A stretch of 10,745 nt of DNA from Erysipelotrichaceae bacterium (GCA_017419065.1 JAFOMB010000152.1:1-10745), one strand, 5' to 3'. Shown: positions 1 through 6,105, numbered from the stretch's first letter. Program-made: numbers and translations. The notes: generated by a model from the letters alone, not told the origin.

Positions 1-711
1 GGCGACCAGGGCATGATGTTCGGCTACGCCTGCAATGATACAAAGGAATATCTGCCGGTAGCCATGGTGATCCTGCAGAAGTTCGCGGAGTACTATGACA
101 CGCTCGTTCACTCCCATGAAGACTTTTATCCGGATGGGAAAGCTCAGATCACCGGGATCTATGATGATGACTTCAACCTGGTGAAGATCAAGGACTTCAC
201 TGTCTCCTACAACAACTCCGAGAAAAACAGAGAAGTCACTGACAGGATCCTGGAAGACTATCTGGTAACACTCTGTAAAGAATACGGATTGGAGGTAGAA
301 CGCTTCCTGATCAATCCGACCGGCAAGTTCCTGATCGGCGGATTTGAAGGGGATGCGGGACTCACCGGAAGAAAGATCGTCGTGGATTCCTATCAGTCTT
401 TCGCCAATGTCGGCGGCGGCTGCATGAACGGAAAGGATCCGACCAAGGTCGACCTCTCCGGAGCCTATATCGCCAGAGTATTCGCGAAGGAACTGCTGGA
501 GGAAAAGAGGCTGAAGTGGTGCGAGGTACAGCTGTCCTATGCGATCGGTATGAGAGAGCCATTGGCCATCTATATCGATTCCGATCAGGGGAATCTCACC
601 CCTCCGCAGGAGTGGTATACCAGAGGAGAACCGAAAAACATCATCGAAGAACTGCAGATGAAGAAGATCTGTTACGAAAAGCAGGCGATGTACGGCCACT
701 TTCGGGACTGA
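1..711 (+). CDS. metK: S-adenosylmethionine synthetase, 3' part (5' end outside window)
   Basis: Makes S-adenosylmethionine from methionine and ATP in the cytoplasm. The reading frame is open from base 1, so the first third of the protein is missing; the first ATG at 13 is internal. The visible 236 residues begin with the family motif GDQGMMFGYA and continue with PDGKAQIT, INPTGKFLIGG, GDAGLTGRKIVVDSY, GGGCMNGKDPTKVD and YAIGMREP, all hallmarks of MetK. Two things are unusual. The usual GGGAFSGKD loop reads GGGCMNGKD. The protein also stops right after the normally internal AYGHF-type motif (here MYGHFRD), so the roughly 25-residue tail seen in E. coli MetK (starting near FPWE) is absent. The gene ends in a terminator and is followed by a toxin-antitoxin pair. 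Identity is secure; whether the short C-terminus is lineage-typical cannot be judged from here. Confidence 0.95.
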   Translation, partial: GDQGMMFGYACNDTKEYLPVAMVILQKFAEYYDTLVHSHEDFYPDGKAQITGIYDDDFNLVKIKDFTVSYNNSEKNREVTDRILEDYLVTLCKEYGLEVERFLINPTGKFLIGGFEGDAGLTGRKIVVDSYQSFANVGGGCMNGKDPTKVDLSGAYIARVFAKELLEEKRLKWCEVQLSYAIGMREPLAIYIDSDQGNLTPPQEWYTRGEPKNIIEELQMKKICYEKQAMYGHFRD

Positions 712-740
712 GAAAAAGATGAGAGAACTTTGAGAGATCG
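709..740 (+). repeat. 32-bp direct repeat, copy 1 (metK stop codon side)
   Basis: This copy matches 1326-1357 at 30 of 32 positions; the mismatches are at repeat positions 19 (A here, G there) and 26 (G here, C there). It starts with the TGA stop codon of metK and runs TGAGAAAAAGATGAGAGA onward. Its second half is the left arm of the metK terminator. The two copies exactly bracket the BrnT/BrnA genes, which suggests a cassette insertion or duplication scar. Confidence 0.85.
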
Positions 741-753
741 AAGTTCTCTTTTT
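720..753 (+). terminator. Rho-independent terminator after metK
   Basis: A 9-bp perfect stem pairs AGAGAACTT (722-730) with AAGTTCTCT (741-749) around a 10-nt loop, and the right arm runs into five T residues (749-753). It lies 10 nt after the metK stop codon. The left arm is inside direct repeat copy 1, while the right arm lies outside the repeat. Confidence 0.85.
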
Positions 754-768
754 CGTTTACCCTGAAGG

Positions 769-816
769 AAAGGAGAAAAGTCATATGGAAATATAATGAC
801 AAAATAATTATAATAT
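769..816 (+). promoter_or_regulatory. AT-rich promoter/leader region of the toxin-antitoxin operon
   Basis: Two perfect TATAAT boxes occur at 792-797 and 809-814, with an 8-bp palindrome ATAATTAT at 804-811 between and over them. This would be a plausible site for autorepression by the ribbon-helix-helix antitoxin, as known for BrnTA systems. The box at 792-797 has no good -35; a transcript from it would start near 804, about 13 nt before the brnT ATG. The box at 809-814 has a weak -35 (TGGAAA, 786-791, 17-bp spacer) but would start transcription inside brnT. A strong Shine-Dalgarno sequence (AAAGGAG, 769-775) faces a three-codon ORF rather than brnT. The exact promoter is unresolved. Confidence 0.45.
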
Positions 817-1119
817 ATGTATAAAGAACTGCGGTTTGAATGGGATGAGAATAAAAACAGGATCAACAGAAAGAAACATCACGTTTCCTTTGAAGAAGCC
901 TGTGAAGCATTTCTGGATGAAGAAGGCCTGCTGATACCGGATCCGGATCATTCAGATGATGAAGAGAGATTCGTACTGCTCGGTATGACGTCAAAGATGG
1001 CTGTTCTGACAGTTGTACACTGTCTGAGGGAAGAAGAGAGTGTGATAAGGATCATCTCCGCGAGGGCAGCCACCAAAAAAGAAAGAACAGTGTATCTGGA
1101 AAGGAGAAGGAACAGGTGA
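817..1119 (+). CDS. brnT: BrnT family toxin (type II toxin-antitoxin, ribonuclease)
   Basis: BrnT proteins are small RelE-fold ribonucleases that inhibit translation and are neutralised by BrnA. The 100-residue length fits the family. Family landmarks appear in order: RFEWDENKN near residues 6-14, HHVSFEEA at 21-28, IPDPDHSDDEERFVLLG at 40-56, a hydrophobic VLTVVH strand at 63-68, and IRIISARAATKKER at 77-90. The ATG at 817 gives the normal BrnT N-terminus, but no Shine-Dalgarno sequence lies in front of it, so expression may be leaderless-like or rely on re-initiation from short upstream ORFs. The toxin-first gene order and the 4-nt overlap with the downstream antitoxin are typical of brnTA operons. 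No sign of inactivation is seen. Confidence 0.92.
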   Translation: MYKELRFEWDENKNRINRKKHHVSFEEACEAFLDEEGLLIPDPDHSDDEERFVLLGMTSKMAVLTVVHCLREEESVIRIISARAATKKERTVYLERRRNR

Positions 1120-1328
1120 GAAAGGAATATGATTTTACGGAAGGTGTCAAGAATCCTTACGCGAAAAAGCTGAAGAAGCAGATCACCATGAACGTGGACG
1201 AAGAAGTCATCGTCTATTTTAAGAAACAGGCTTCAAAGACAGGGATCCCTTATCAGACGCTGATCAATCTCTATCTGGCTGATTGCGTCAAAAACAGAAG
1301 AAAGCTTTCGATGAGCTGGGATGAATGA
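1116..1328 (+). CDS. brnA: BrnA family antitoxin (ribbon-helix-helix/CopG-like)
   Basis: Cognate antitoxin that binds and blocks BrnT and, in known systems, represses the operon through its DNA-binding domain. The 70 residues end in a ribbon-helix-helix: strand KQITMNVD (21-28), helix EEVIVYFKKQASKTG (29-43), then IPYQTLINLYLADC (44-57), which is the signature seen in BrnA proteins. The start is a GTG at 1116-1118 overlapping the brnT stop codon as GTGA. It is preceded by AAGGAGAAGG at 1101-1110, and the next in-frame ATG would delete the N-terminus and the first part of the DNA-binding strand. The N-terminal toxin-binding part (residues 1-20) is short. The stop codon TGA is the first triplet of direct repeat copy 2. 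Confidence 0.88.
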   Translation: MRKEYDFTEGVKNPYAKKLKKQITMNVDEEVIVYFKKQASKTGIPYQTLINLYLADCVKNRRKLSMSWDE

Positions 1329-1357
1329 GAAAAAGATGAGAGAGCTTTGACAGATCG
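1326..1357 (+). repeat. 32-bp direct repeat, copy 2 (brnA stop codon side)
   Basis: Second copy of the repeat at 709-740 (30 of 32 identical), again starting at a TGA stop codon, here that of brnA. Unlike copy 1 it is not followed by the complementary terminator arm, so no hairpin forms here. The G-to-C change creates a perfect TTGACA at 1347-1352 that could serve as a -35 box for the next gene. The best -10 nearby (TGTACA at 1372-1377, 19-bp spacer) is weak. Confidence 0.85.
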
Positions 1358-1445
1358 CAGATCGATATCCCTGTACAGCGATGTGTTACTATGAAAACAG
1401 ATACAGAGAACATCAAGGAACCGGAATCAGCAAAGGAGGAAACTC

Positions 1446-1688
1446 ATGGATACATTCACCATCATCGTCGGGGTCCTGATCATCGCAGGACTTGTCATAT
1501 CGCTGATCCTCAGGAGGTCGGAACCCTTCCTGCTGGCATTCTATGTGATGTTTGTGATCGCTGTCTTCCAGATCGAAGGGGAAATGGGGATACGGATCCT
1601 GACTCTTGCGATCTTCACGATTGCCTTTATAGGCCTATGGGCCCTATTCTTATGGATACAGAGAAAGATAAATGAAAGAAGAGGATAG
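1446..1688 (+). CDS. Small membrane protein of unknown function (80 aa)
   Basis: I do not recognise a family. The protein is almost entirely hydrophobic, with three likely membrane segments at about residues 5-22, 28-42 and 50-71. Short charged links (RRSE at 23-26, EGE at 44-46) separate them, and a basic tail (QRKINERRG) follows. By the positive-inside rule the C-terminus is probably cytoplasmic. The start is well supported by AAGGAGG at 1433-1439, six nt before the ATG. A terminator overlaps the stop codon, so the gene is either monocistronic or ends a transcript coming from upstream. A different frame from 1391 is open over the same stretch but lacks a ribosome site. The coding call is good; the function is unknown. 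Confidence 0.8.
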   Translation: MDTFTIIVGVLIIAGLVISLILRRSEPFLLAFYVMFVIAVFQIEGEMGIRILTLAIFTIAFIGLWALFLWIQRKINERRG

Positions 1689-1709
1689 ACCGAAAGGTCT
1701 TTTCTTTTT
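1687..1709 (+). terminator. Rho-independent terminator after the small membrane protein gene
   Basis: A 5-bp stem AGACC (1687-1691) / GGTCT (1696-1700) is closed by a GAAA tetraloop and followed by TTTCTTTTT. It overlaps the TAG stop codon at 1686-1688. The stem is short, but the tetraloop and T-run make it a convincing terminator. Confidence 0.75.
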
Positions 1710-1777
1710 GCGTTAGTTAGTGAAAAAAATACCGAACTATGAAACTTTTCAGGTAGAAGTGAACGTTTTAAAGAGAA

Positions 1778-1783
1778 TATAAT
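1778..1783 (+). promoter_or_regulatory. -10 box (TATAAT) for the fatty-acid isomerase-like operon
   Basis: A perfect TATAAT lies in an AT-rich stretch after the previous terminator and about 50 nt before the start codon at 1835. No convincing TTGACA is found 16-18 bp upstream, so the promoter may need an activator or be of modest strength. Transcription would start near 1790, just upstream of the hairpin at 1801-1820. Confidence 0.55.
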
Positions 1784-1800
1784 GAAATTAAGGTAATCAT

Positions 1801-1820
1801 CCGTATGACTTTTCATACGG
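1801..1820 (+). promoter_or_regulatory. Inverted repeat / leader hairpin before the isomerase-like gene
   Basis: Perfect 7-bp inverted repeat CCGTATG (1801-1807) / CATACGG (1814-1820) with loop ACTTTT. It lies between the -10 box and the Shine-Dalgarno sequence, so it could be an operator for a dimeric repressor or an mRNA hairpin that modulates ribosome access. It is not followed by a T-run, so it is not a terminator. It also contains an upstream in-frame ATG (1805) that is unlikely to be the true start. Confidence 0.55.
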
Positions 1821-1823
1821 CAG

Positions 1824-1829
1824 AAAGGA
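1824..1829 (+). promoter_or_regulatory. Ribosome binding site deciding the start at 1835
   Basis: AAAGGA sits 5 nt before the ATG at 1835-1837. The in-frame ATG ten codons upstream (1805) is inside a hairpin and has only a distant AAGG. The start at 1835 also places the Rossmann motif close to the N-terminus, as is usual for the family. Confidence 0.75.
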
Positions 1830-1834
1830 CAATT

Positions 1835-3247
1835 ATGACGAATATTGACGAGAGAGTATGCATTATCGGCGGAGGTCCGGCTGGGATCTCTGCGGCAATG
1901 TATCTGCAGTTCAAGGGCTACCGGAACTATGAGATCTATGAAAAGCTGAACAAGGTCGGCGGCAAGAGCTATTCCCCGAAGATCATGGTCAACGGCGAAG
2001 AGAGATCTTTTGAGACCGGTGCCATCATGGGTGCCATCACCTATCACGCTGTCCATGAAGTGGAGAAATTCGCCGGTGTCGGACACTTTGACGGTCCGAA
2101 CATGAGACGTATGTACCGTGATTCCTCCGGCAAGGAGATCTATCCGTTCGACGTCAAGAAGAACCCGTCCATCAAGAAGACGAGAGACCTTCTCAAGCTG
2201 AAGGCGCAGATGAAGAAGCTCGTCGAGATCATGGAGACCAAGTACAAGGGCTATGACTGCTATGGCCATATCGGTGTTGCGGAAGGCCGCTATTCCGGTC
2301 TGTCCAAGGGCGTCAACGATGCCCTGCTTCCGATCGAAGGCGTCAACCCGAACCTGAAGGACCTCGCTCTTCCGTTCAATGAGTTCTGCAAGCTCAACGG
2401 TGTGGAAGAAGTCATGAAGATCTGGATCGGCCCGTACACTTCCTTCGGCTACGGCTACTTCGATGAGATCCCGGCTGCCTATGTCATGAAGTATCTCGAT
2501 ACGACGACAGCCATCGAGTTCGTCAACATGAGACTGTGGACCTGGAAAGACGGTACTCAGTCCATCTATGAAGCTGCCAACAAGAAGCTCATCCATCCGG
2601 CACATCTGAATACGGAAGTCGTCAAGGTGGAAAGACCGGCAGAAGGCACGGAAGGCAAGATCAAGGTCACGCTGAGAACAGCGGAAGGCGACAGAGTTGA
2701 AGAATTCGACAAGCTCATCGTCACGACACCGTTAGACTGGTTTGCCCAGTATGCGGATGCCAGAGAAGAAGAAAAGGAACTCTTCTCCAAGATCATCCAC
2801 GAGAAGTATGTCGACTTCATCGCCACCTTCGAACCGAATGAAGGTCCGACGATCTCCGGCTACATCTTCGACAATATGACACCGGAAAGACTCGGCCACG
2901 CTATGGTCTACTATCACAGATGGGAAGACCTCAAGGGTGACTGCCCATGTGTCGTCTACGCTCTGAGAAACCACATGGGAAGCAAGGATGCCGACTACAA
3001 CTACACGATCAACGCCATGCTGGATGACATGAGACTCTGCGGATTCCGTGTCAAGGAAAGACTCTACGAACAGGAGACCTACTACTGTCCGCATGTCTCT
3101 CCGGAAGACTATGCCGCCGGCTGGTACGATAAGCTCGAAGCGATGCAGGGCAAGCAGAACACCTACTACGCCGGTGAGATCATCTCCTTCGGCGATATGG
3201 AAGACACCTGCGCGGCTTCCAGAGACCTGATCGGAAGATTCTTCTAA
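1835..3247 (+). CDS. FAD-dependent polyenoic fatty acid isomerase-like flavoprotein (PAI family)
   Basis: The 470-residue protein has the flavin amine oxidase fold signature: GxGxxG at 12-17 (IIGGGPAG), a second FAD loop NKVGGKSYS (39-47), and a C-terminal YYAGEIISFGD (444-454). Recalled from memory, it follows the linoleate isomerase PAI of Cutibacterium acnes closely. Shared stretches include TGAIMG, TKYKGYD, LPFNEF, FGYGYFDEIPAAYVMKYLD, LWTWKDGTQ, FSKIIH, TISGY, DNMTPERLGHAMVYYHRW and HVSPEDYAAGWY. PAI converts linoleate (9Z,12Z) to 10E,12Z conjugated linoleate by hydride abstraction and return on FAD, with no net redox change. The pair M90-R91-R92 lies where PAI has its gating arginine in my recalled alignment. 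Relative to PAI there is an apparent insertion of about 24 residues around 147-171. The downstream redox gene begins 16 nt later in the same operon. The family is well supported; the substrate is inferred. Confidence 0.82.
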   Translation: MTNIDERVCIIGGGPAGISAAMYLQFKGYRNYEIYEKLNKVGGKSYSPKIMVNGEERSFETGAIMGAITYHAVHEVEKFAGVGHFDGPNMRRMYRDSSGKEIYPFDVKKNPSIKKTRDLLKLKAQMKKLVEIMETKYKGYDCYGHIGVAEGRYSGLSKGVNDALLPIEGVNPNLKDLALPFNEFCKLNGVEEVMKIWIGPYTSFGYGYFDEIPAAYVMKYLDTTTAIEFVNMRLWTWKDGTQSIYEAANKKLIHPAHLNTEVVKVERPAEGTEGKIKVTLRTAEGDRVEEFDKLIVTTPLDWFAQYADAREEEKELFSKIIHEKYVDFIATFEPNEGPTISGYIFDNMTPERLGHAMVYYHRWEDLKGDCPCVVYALRNHMGSKDADYNYTINAMLDDMRLCGFRVKERLYEQETYYCPHVSPEDYAAGWYDKLEAMQGKQNTYYAGEIISFGDMEDTCAASRDLIGRFF

Positions 3248-3263
3248 GAGTAAGAGGGCAGGA

Positions 3264-6071
3264 ATGAAAGATCAGCTCAACAGAATGGTCAATGACCGTG
3301 ACTACCGTCAGGATCCGAATTATGCAGCACCTGATAAAGAGAAGGAAGCGCTGGTCCTGAAGCTCGGTACCATGATCACGGACCGCTATCTCGTAAAGTA
3401 CACCAATACGATGAAGACCGATGATCCGGAGTATTGGGCACTGGACGCTGTACTCACCAAGGAGGAAGTCAAGTTCCTTCTGAGCTTCAAGAAGACCAGA
3501 GTCAACTATGATGCGGAACAGCTTGCCAGGATGAATGACATGTCTCTCGAAGAGACACAGAGGATGATCGATCATCTTCTCTGGATCGGTGTCCTGGAGT
3601 CCAACAGGGAGAATGAAGACTGTCATCTGCAGTATGATGTCCCGATCTTCGTACCGGGTATCGCGGAATTCATGATGATGAATGACCAGCTCACGGCAGA
3701 ACATCCGGAACTGGCTACCTTCTTCAACCTGATGACGCAGATGCCTCTGGAGAACGTCACCCAGATGGTCCCGGAAGGCGGCGGCGGTATCGGCATGCAT
3801 GTCATACCGGTCGAAAAGGCCATCGCTGCCGAGAACACTTCTGTTCCGGTAGAGCACATCTCCCACTGGCTGTCCAAGTATGACAAGTACTCGGTCGGAC
3901 AGTGTACCTGCCGCAAGCAGCAGACGATGAGAGGGGAAGGTTCCGGCGAGATCAACGGGGAATTCTGTGTCGGTGTCGGCGACCTGGCAGAGTATTGCGT
4001 CAACAGAGGCATGGGACGCTACATCACCTATGAAGAAGCTCTGGAGATCTTTGAAAGATCCGAGCGGCACGGTTTCGTCCATCAGATCACCAATATCGAC
4101 GGTGAAGACAAGATCGTCGGTATCTGCAACTGCGCCCCGGGTGTCTGCAACGCCATCCGCACCTCGCAGTTATACAACACCCCGAATATGTCGAGAAGTG
4201 CCTACAGGGCCCATGTGGAAGCCGAGAAGTGCGTCGCCTGCGGCAAGTGTGTCGAAGTCTGTCCGGTCGGAGCGGCCAAGTTAGGCCAGAAGCTCTGCAC
4301 CACAAAGGGCGAGATACAGTATCCGAAGTCTGAACTTCCGGACGGCAAGCTCTGGGGTGCGAAGAAATGGAACCCGAACTACAGAGAAGACGCCAAGATC
4401 AACTGCTATGAGACAGGTACCGCTCCATGCAAGACGGCCTGTCCGGCACATCTGGCGATCCAGGGCTATGTCAAGATGGCGAAAGAGGGACGATACCTCG
4501 ATGCCCTCAAGCTCATCAAGCAGGACAATCCGTTCCCGGCTGTCTGCGGGGCTGTCTGCAACAGACGCTGTGAAGACGCCTGTACCAGAGGCATGGTCGA
4601 TGAACCGATCGCGATCGATGAGATCAAGAAGTTCATCGCCGCTCAGGAACTGAAGGAAGAAAACCGCTACCTGCCGGTCTGTGAAAAGGATGACGGCGGC
4701 ATGTGGGGTCCTGACTATAAGATGGCAATCATCGGTGCCGGTCCTGCCGGCATGACGGCTGCCTACTACTTACGCACCAGAGGCTATGATGTCACGGTCT
4801 TCGAAAAGGAAGACAGGCTCGGGGGCATGCTGACACTGGGTATCCCGAACTTCCGTCTGGAAAAGGATGTCCTCAACGCTGAGATCGACGTCCTGAAGCA
4901 GATGGGCGTGGAATTCAGGACCGGCGTGGAAGTCGGAAAAGACGTCACGATCCAGGAACTCAGAGATCAGGGCTACAAGGCCTTCTATCTGGCGATCGGC
5001 TTACAGGGCGGCAGAGCTGCCGGTGTGCCGGGAGAAGACAGTGAAGGCGTGGAATCCGGTGTCTCCTTCCTGAAGAGAGTCAACCTCAGCGGCAAAGTTT
5101 CCCTCAACGGGGATGTCGTAGTCGTCGGCGGCGGCAATGTCGCGGTAGACGTTGCGAGAACGGCTGTCAGATGCACGAACGGCAAGGTCACGATGCTGTG
5201 CCTGGAAGGCGAAAAGGAAATGCCGGCGGCATTAGATGAAGTCGCGGAAGCGAAAGCGGAAGGCATTGAAGTCCTCAACGGCTGGGGCCCGAAAGAGATC
5301 CTCCACGAGAACGGAAAAGTCACAGGCATCGTCTTCAAGAGATGCACGAGAGTCTATGATGAAGACCACCGCTTCTCTCCGTTATACGACGAAGAGGATA
5401 CGATCACATTACAGTGTGAGAACGTCCTCGAAGCCATCGGCCAGTCCGCTGTCTGGGGCGACCTCCTCAAGGGTGAAAATGTCGAGCTCAACCGCAACGG
5501 TACTGTCGTCCATGACCCGGTCACCTTTGAGACGAGCGTTCCGGATATCTTCACCGGCGGCGATATCGCCTGCGGTGCGAGATTTGCGATCGACGCGATC
5601 GCCGATGGAAAGATGGGCTGCGAATCCATGCACAGAAGCGTCCATGAAGGACAGGATCAGCGCATCGCCAGAGACCTGCGTCAGTTCATCGAACTCGACA
5701 AGGAAACAGCTGTCATCCACGGCTTTGATACTGCCGGAAGACAGATCCCGGGTCACCTCGATGTCGATCCGAAGACCACCTTCTCCGATACAAGACTCCC
5801 TCTGACAGAGGAACAGGTCAGAAGAGAGGCCAACAGATGTCTCTCCTGCGGCCGTACCGTTGTCGATGAGAACAGATGTATCGGATGCGGTCTGTGTACG
5901 ACAAGATGCGAATTCGACGCGATCCACCTCAAGAGAGATCTCCCGAACGCATCCAGAATGATCCGCTGCGAAGACAAGTTCGGTCCTATCGGTATCCAAG
6001 CCGCTACCCGCGGTGTCAAGATCGCCGGAGGAAGCCTGAAAGATCTCGTCAAAATCGTCCGCAAGAAATAA
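3264..6071 (+). CDS. Multidomain Fe-S/FAD/NAD(P)H oxidoreductase with a GltD-like core (935 aa)
   Basis: Predicted cytoplasmic electron-transfer flavoprotein. Domains in order: a helical, winged-helix-like N-terminus (about 60-115); a cysteine-rich module with C214, C216, C235, C245 and C288, C290, C295; a ferredoxin motif C323-C326-C329-C333 followed by P; and the Fer4_20 domain found in GltD and dihydropyrimidine dehydrogenase (C389, C393, C428, C432, C436, C440). Then come FAD binding GAGPAG (491-496), a second dinucleotide site GGGNVA (622-627) and GGDIACG (765-771). The C-terminus carries C859/C862 and another ferredoxin motif C872-C875-C878-C882. The GltD core would take electrons from NAD(P)H and pass them through several 4Fe-4S clusters. 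GltD alone is about 450-480 residues, so roughly half of this protein is extra. It follows the PAI-like gene by 16 nt with a GAGGG/AGGA ribosome site and ends at a terminator, so it probably serves that enzyme. Reaction and acceptor are unknown. Confidence 0.85.
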   Translation: MKDQLNRMVNDRDYRQDPNYAAPDKEKEALVLKLGTMITDRYLVKYTNTMKTDDPEYWALDAVLTKEEVKFLLSFKKTRVNYDAEQLARMNDMSLEETQRMIDHLLWIGVLESNRENEDCHLQYDVPIFVPGIAEFMMMNDQLTAEHPELATFFNLMTQMPLENVTQMVPEGGGGIGMHVIPVEKAIAAENTSVPVEHISHWLSKYDKYSVGQCTCRKQQTMRGEGSGEINGEFCVGVGDLAEYCVNRGMGRYITYEEALEIFERSERHGFVHQITNIDGEDKIVGICNCAPGVCNAIRTSQLYNTPNMSRSAYRAHVEAEKCVACGKCVEVCPVGAAKLGQKLCTTKGEIQYPKSELPDGKLWGAKKWNPNYREDAKINCYETGTAPCKTACPAHLAIQGYVKMAKEGRYLDALKLIKQDNPFPAVCGAVCNRRCEDACTRGMVDEPIAIDEIKKFIAAQELKEENRYLPVCEKDDGGMWGPDYKMAIIGAGPAGMTAAYYLRTRGYDVTVFEKEDRLGGMLTLGIPNFRLEKDVLNAEIDVLKQMGVEFRTGVEVGKDVTIQELRDQGYKAFYLAIGLQGGRAAGVPGEDSEGVESGVSFLKRVNLSGKVSLNGDVVVVGGGNVAVDVARTAVRCTNGKVTMLCLEGEKEMPAALDEVAEAKAEGIEVLNGWGPKEILHENGKVTGIVFKRCTRVYDEDHRFSPLYDEEDTITLQCENVLEAIGQSAVWGDLLKGENVELNRNGTVVHDPVTFETSVPDIFTGGDIACGARFAIDAIADGKMGCESMHRSVHEGQDQRIARDLRQFIELDKETAVIHGFDTAGRQIPGHLDVDPKTTFSDTRLPLTEEQVRREANRCLSCGRTVVDENRCIGCGLCTTRCEFDAIHLKRDLPNASRMIRCEDKFGPIGIQAATRGVKIAGGSLKDLVKIVRKK

Positions 6072-6075
6072 ATCC

Positions 6076-6105
6076 AAGGACAGCGAAAGCTGTCCTTTTT
6101 CTTTT
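6076..6105 (+). terminator. Rho-independent terminator after the isomerase/oxidoreductase operon
   Basis: Perfect 9-bp stem AAGGACAGC (6076-6084) / GCTGTCCTT (6089-6097) closed by a GAAA tetraloop, followed by TTTTTCTTTT. It begins 4 nt after the stop codon and ends the two-gene operon. Confidence 0.92.

Noticed and set aside
1391..1675. 94-codon + strand frame beginning upstream of the small membrane protein
   Set aside because: No Shine-Dalgarno sequence; its composition is Asp/His/Arg-rich nonsense over the well-supported hydrophobic frame that starts at 1446.
1805..1834. Ten-codon longer start for the isomerase-like protein (ATG at 1805)
   Set aside because: It lies in a perfect hairpin and has a poor ribosome site; the ATG at 1835 has AAAGGA at ideal spacing.
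1541..2605. Long open frame on the - strand (354 codons) opposite the isomerase-like gene
   Set aside because: It is antisense to a strongly conserved flavoprotein and to the membrane protein gene, has no recognisable domain, and exists because the + strand codon bias avoids codons that read as stops in reverse.
3180..4082. Open frame on the - strand (300 codons) opposite the oxidoreductase
   Set aside because: Same codon-bias shadow; low-complexity composition and no family motifs, while the + strand frame carries conserved cysteine motifs.
5586..5602. Inverted repeat GCGATCG-ACG-CGATCGC in the oxidoreductase gene
   Set aside because: It encodes the conserved RFAIDAIADG stretch of GltD-type proteins; the repeated Ala-Ile-Asp/Ala-Ile-Ala codons give the symmetry, so no separate function is needed.
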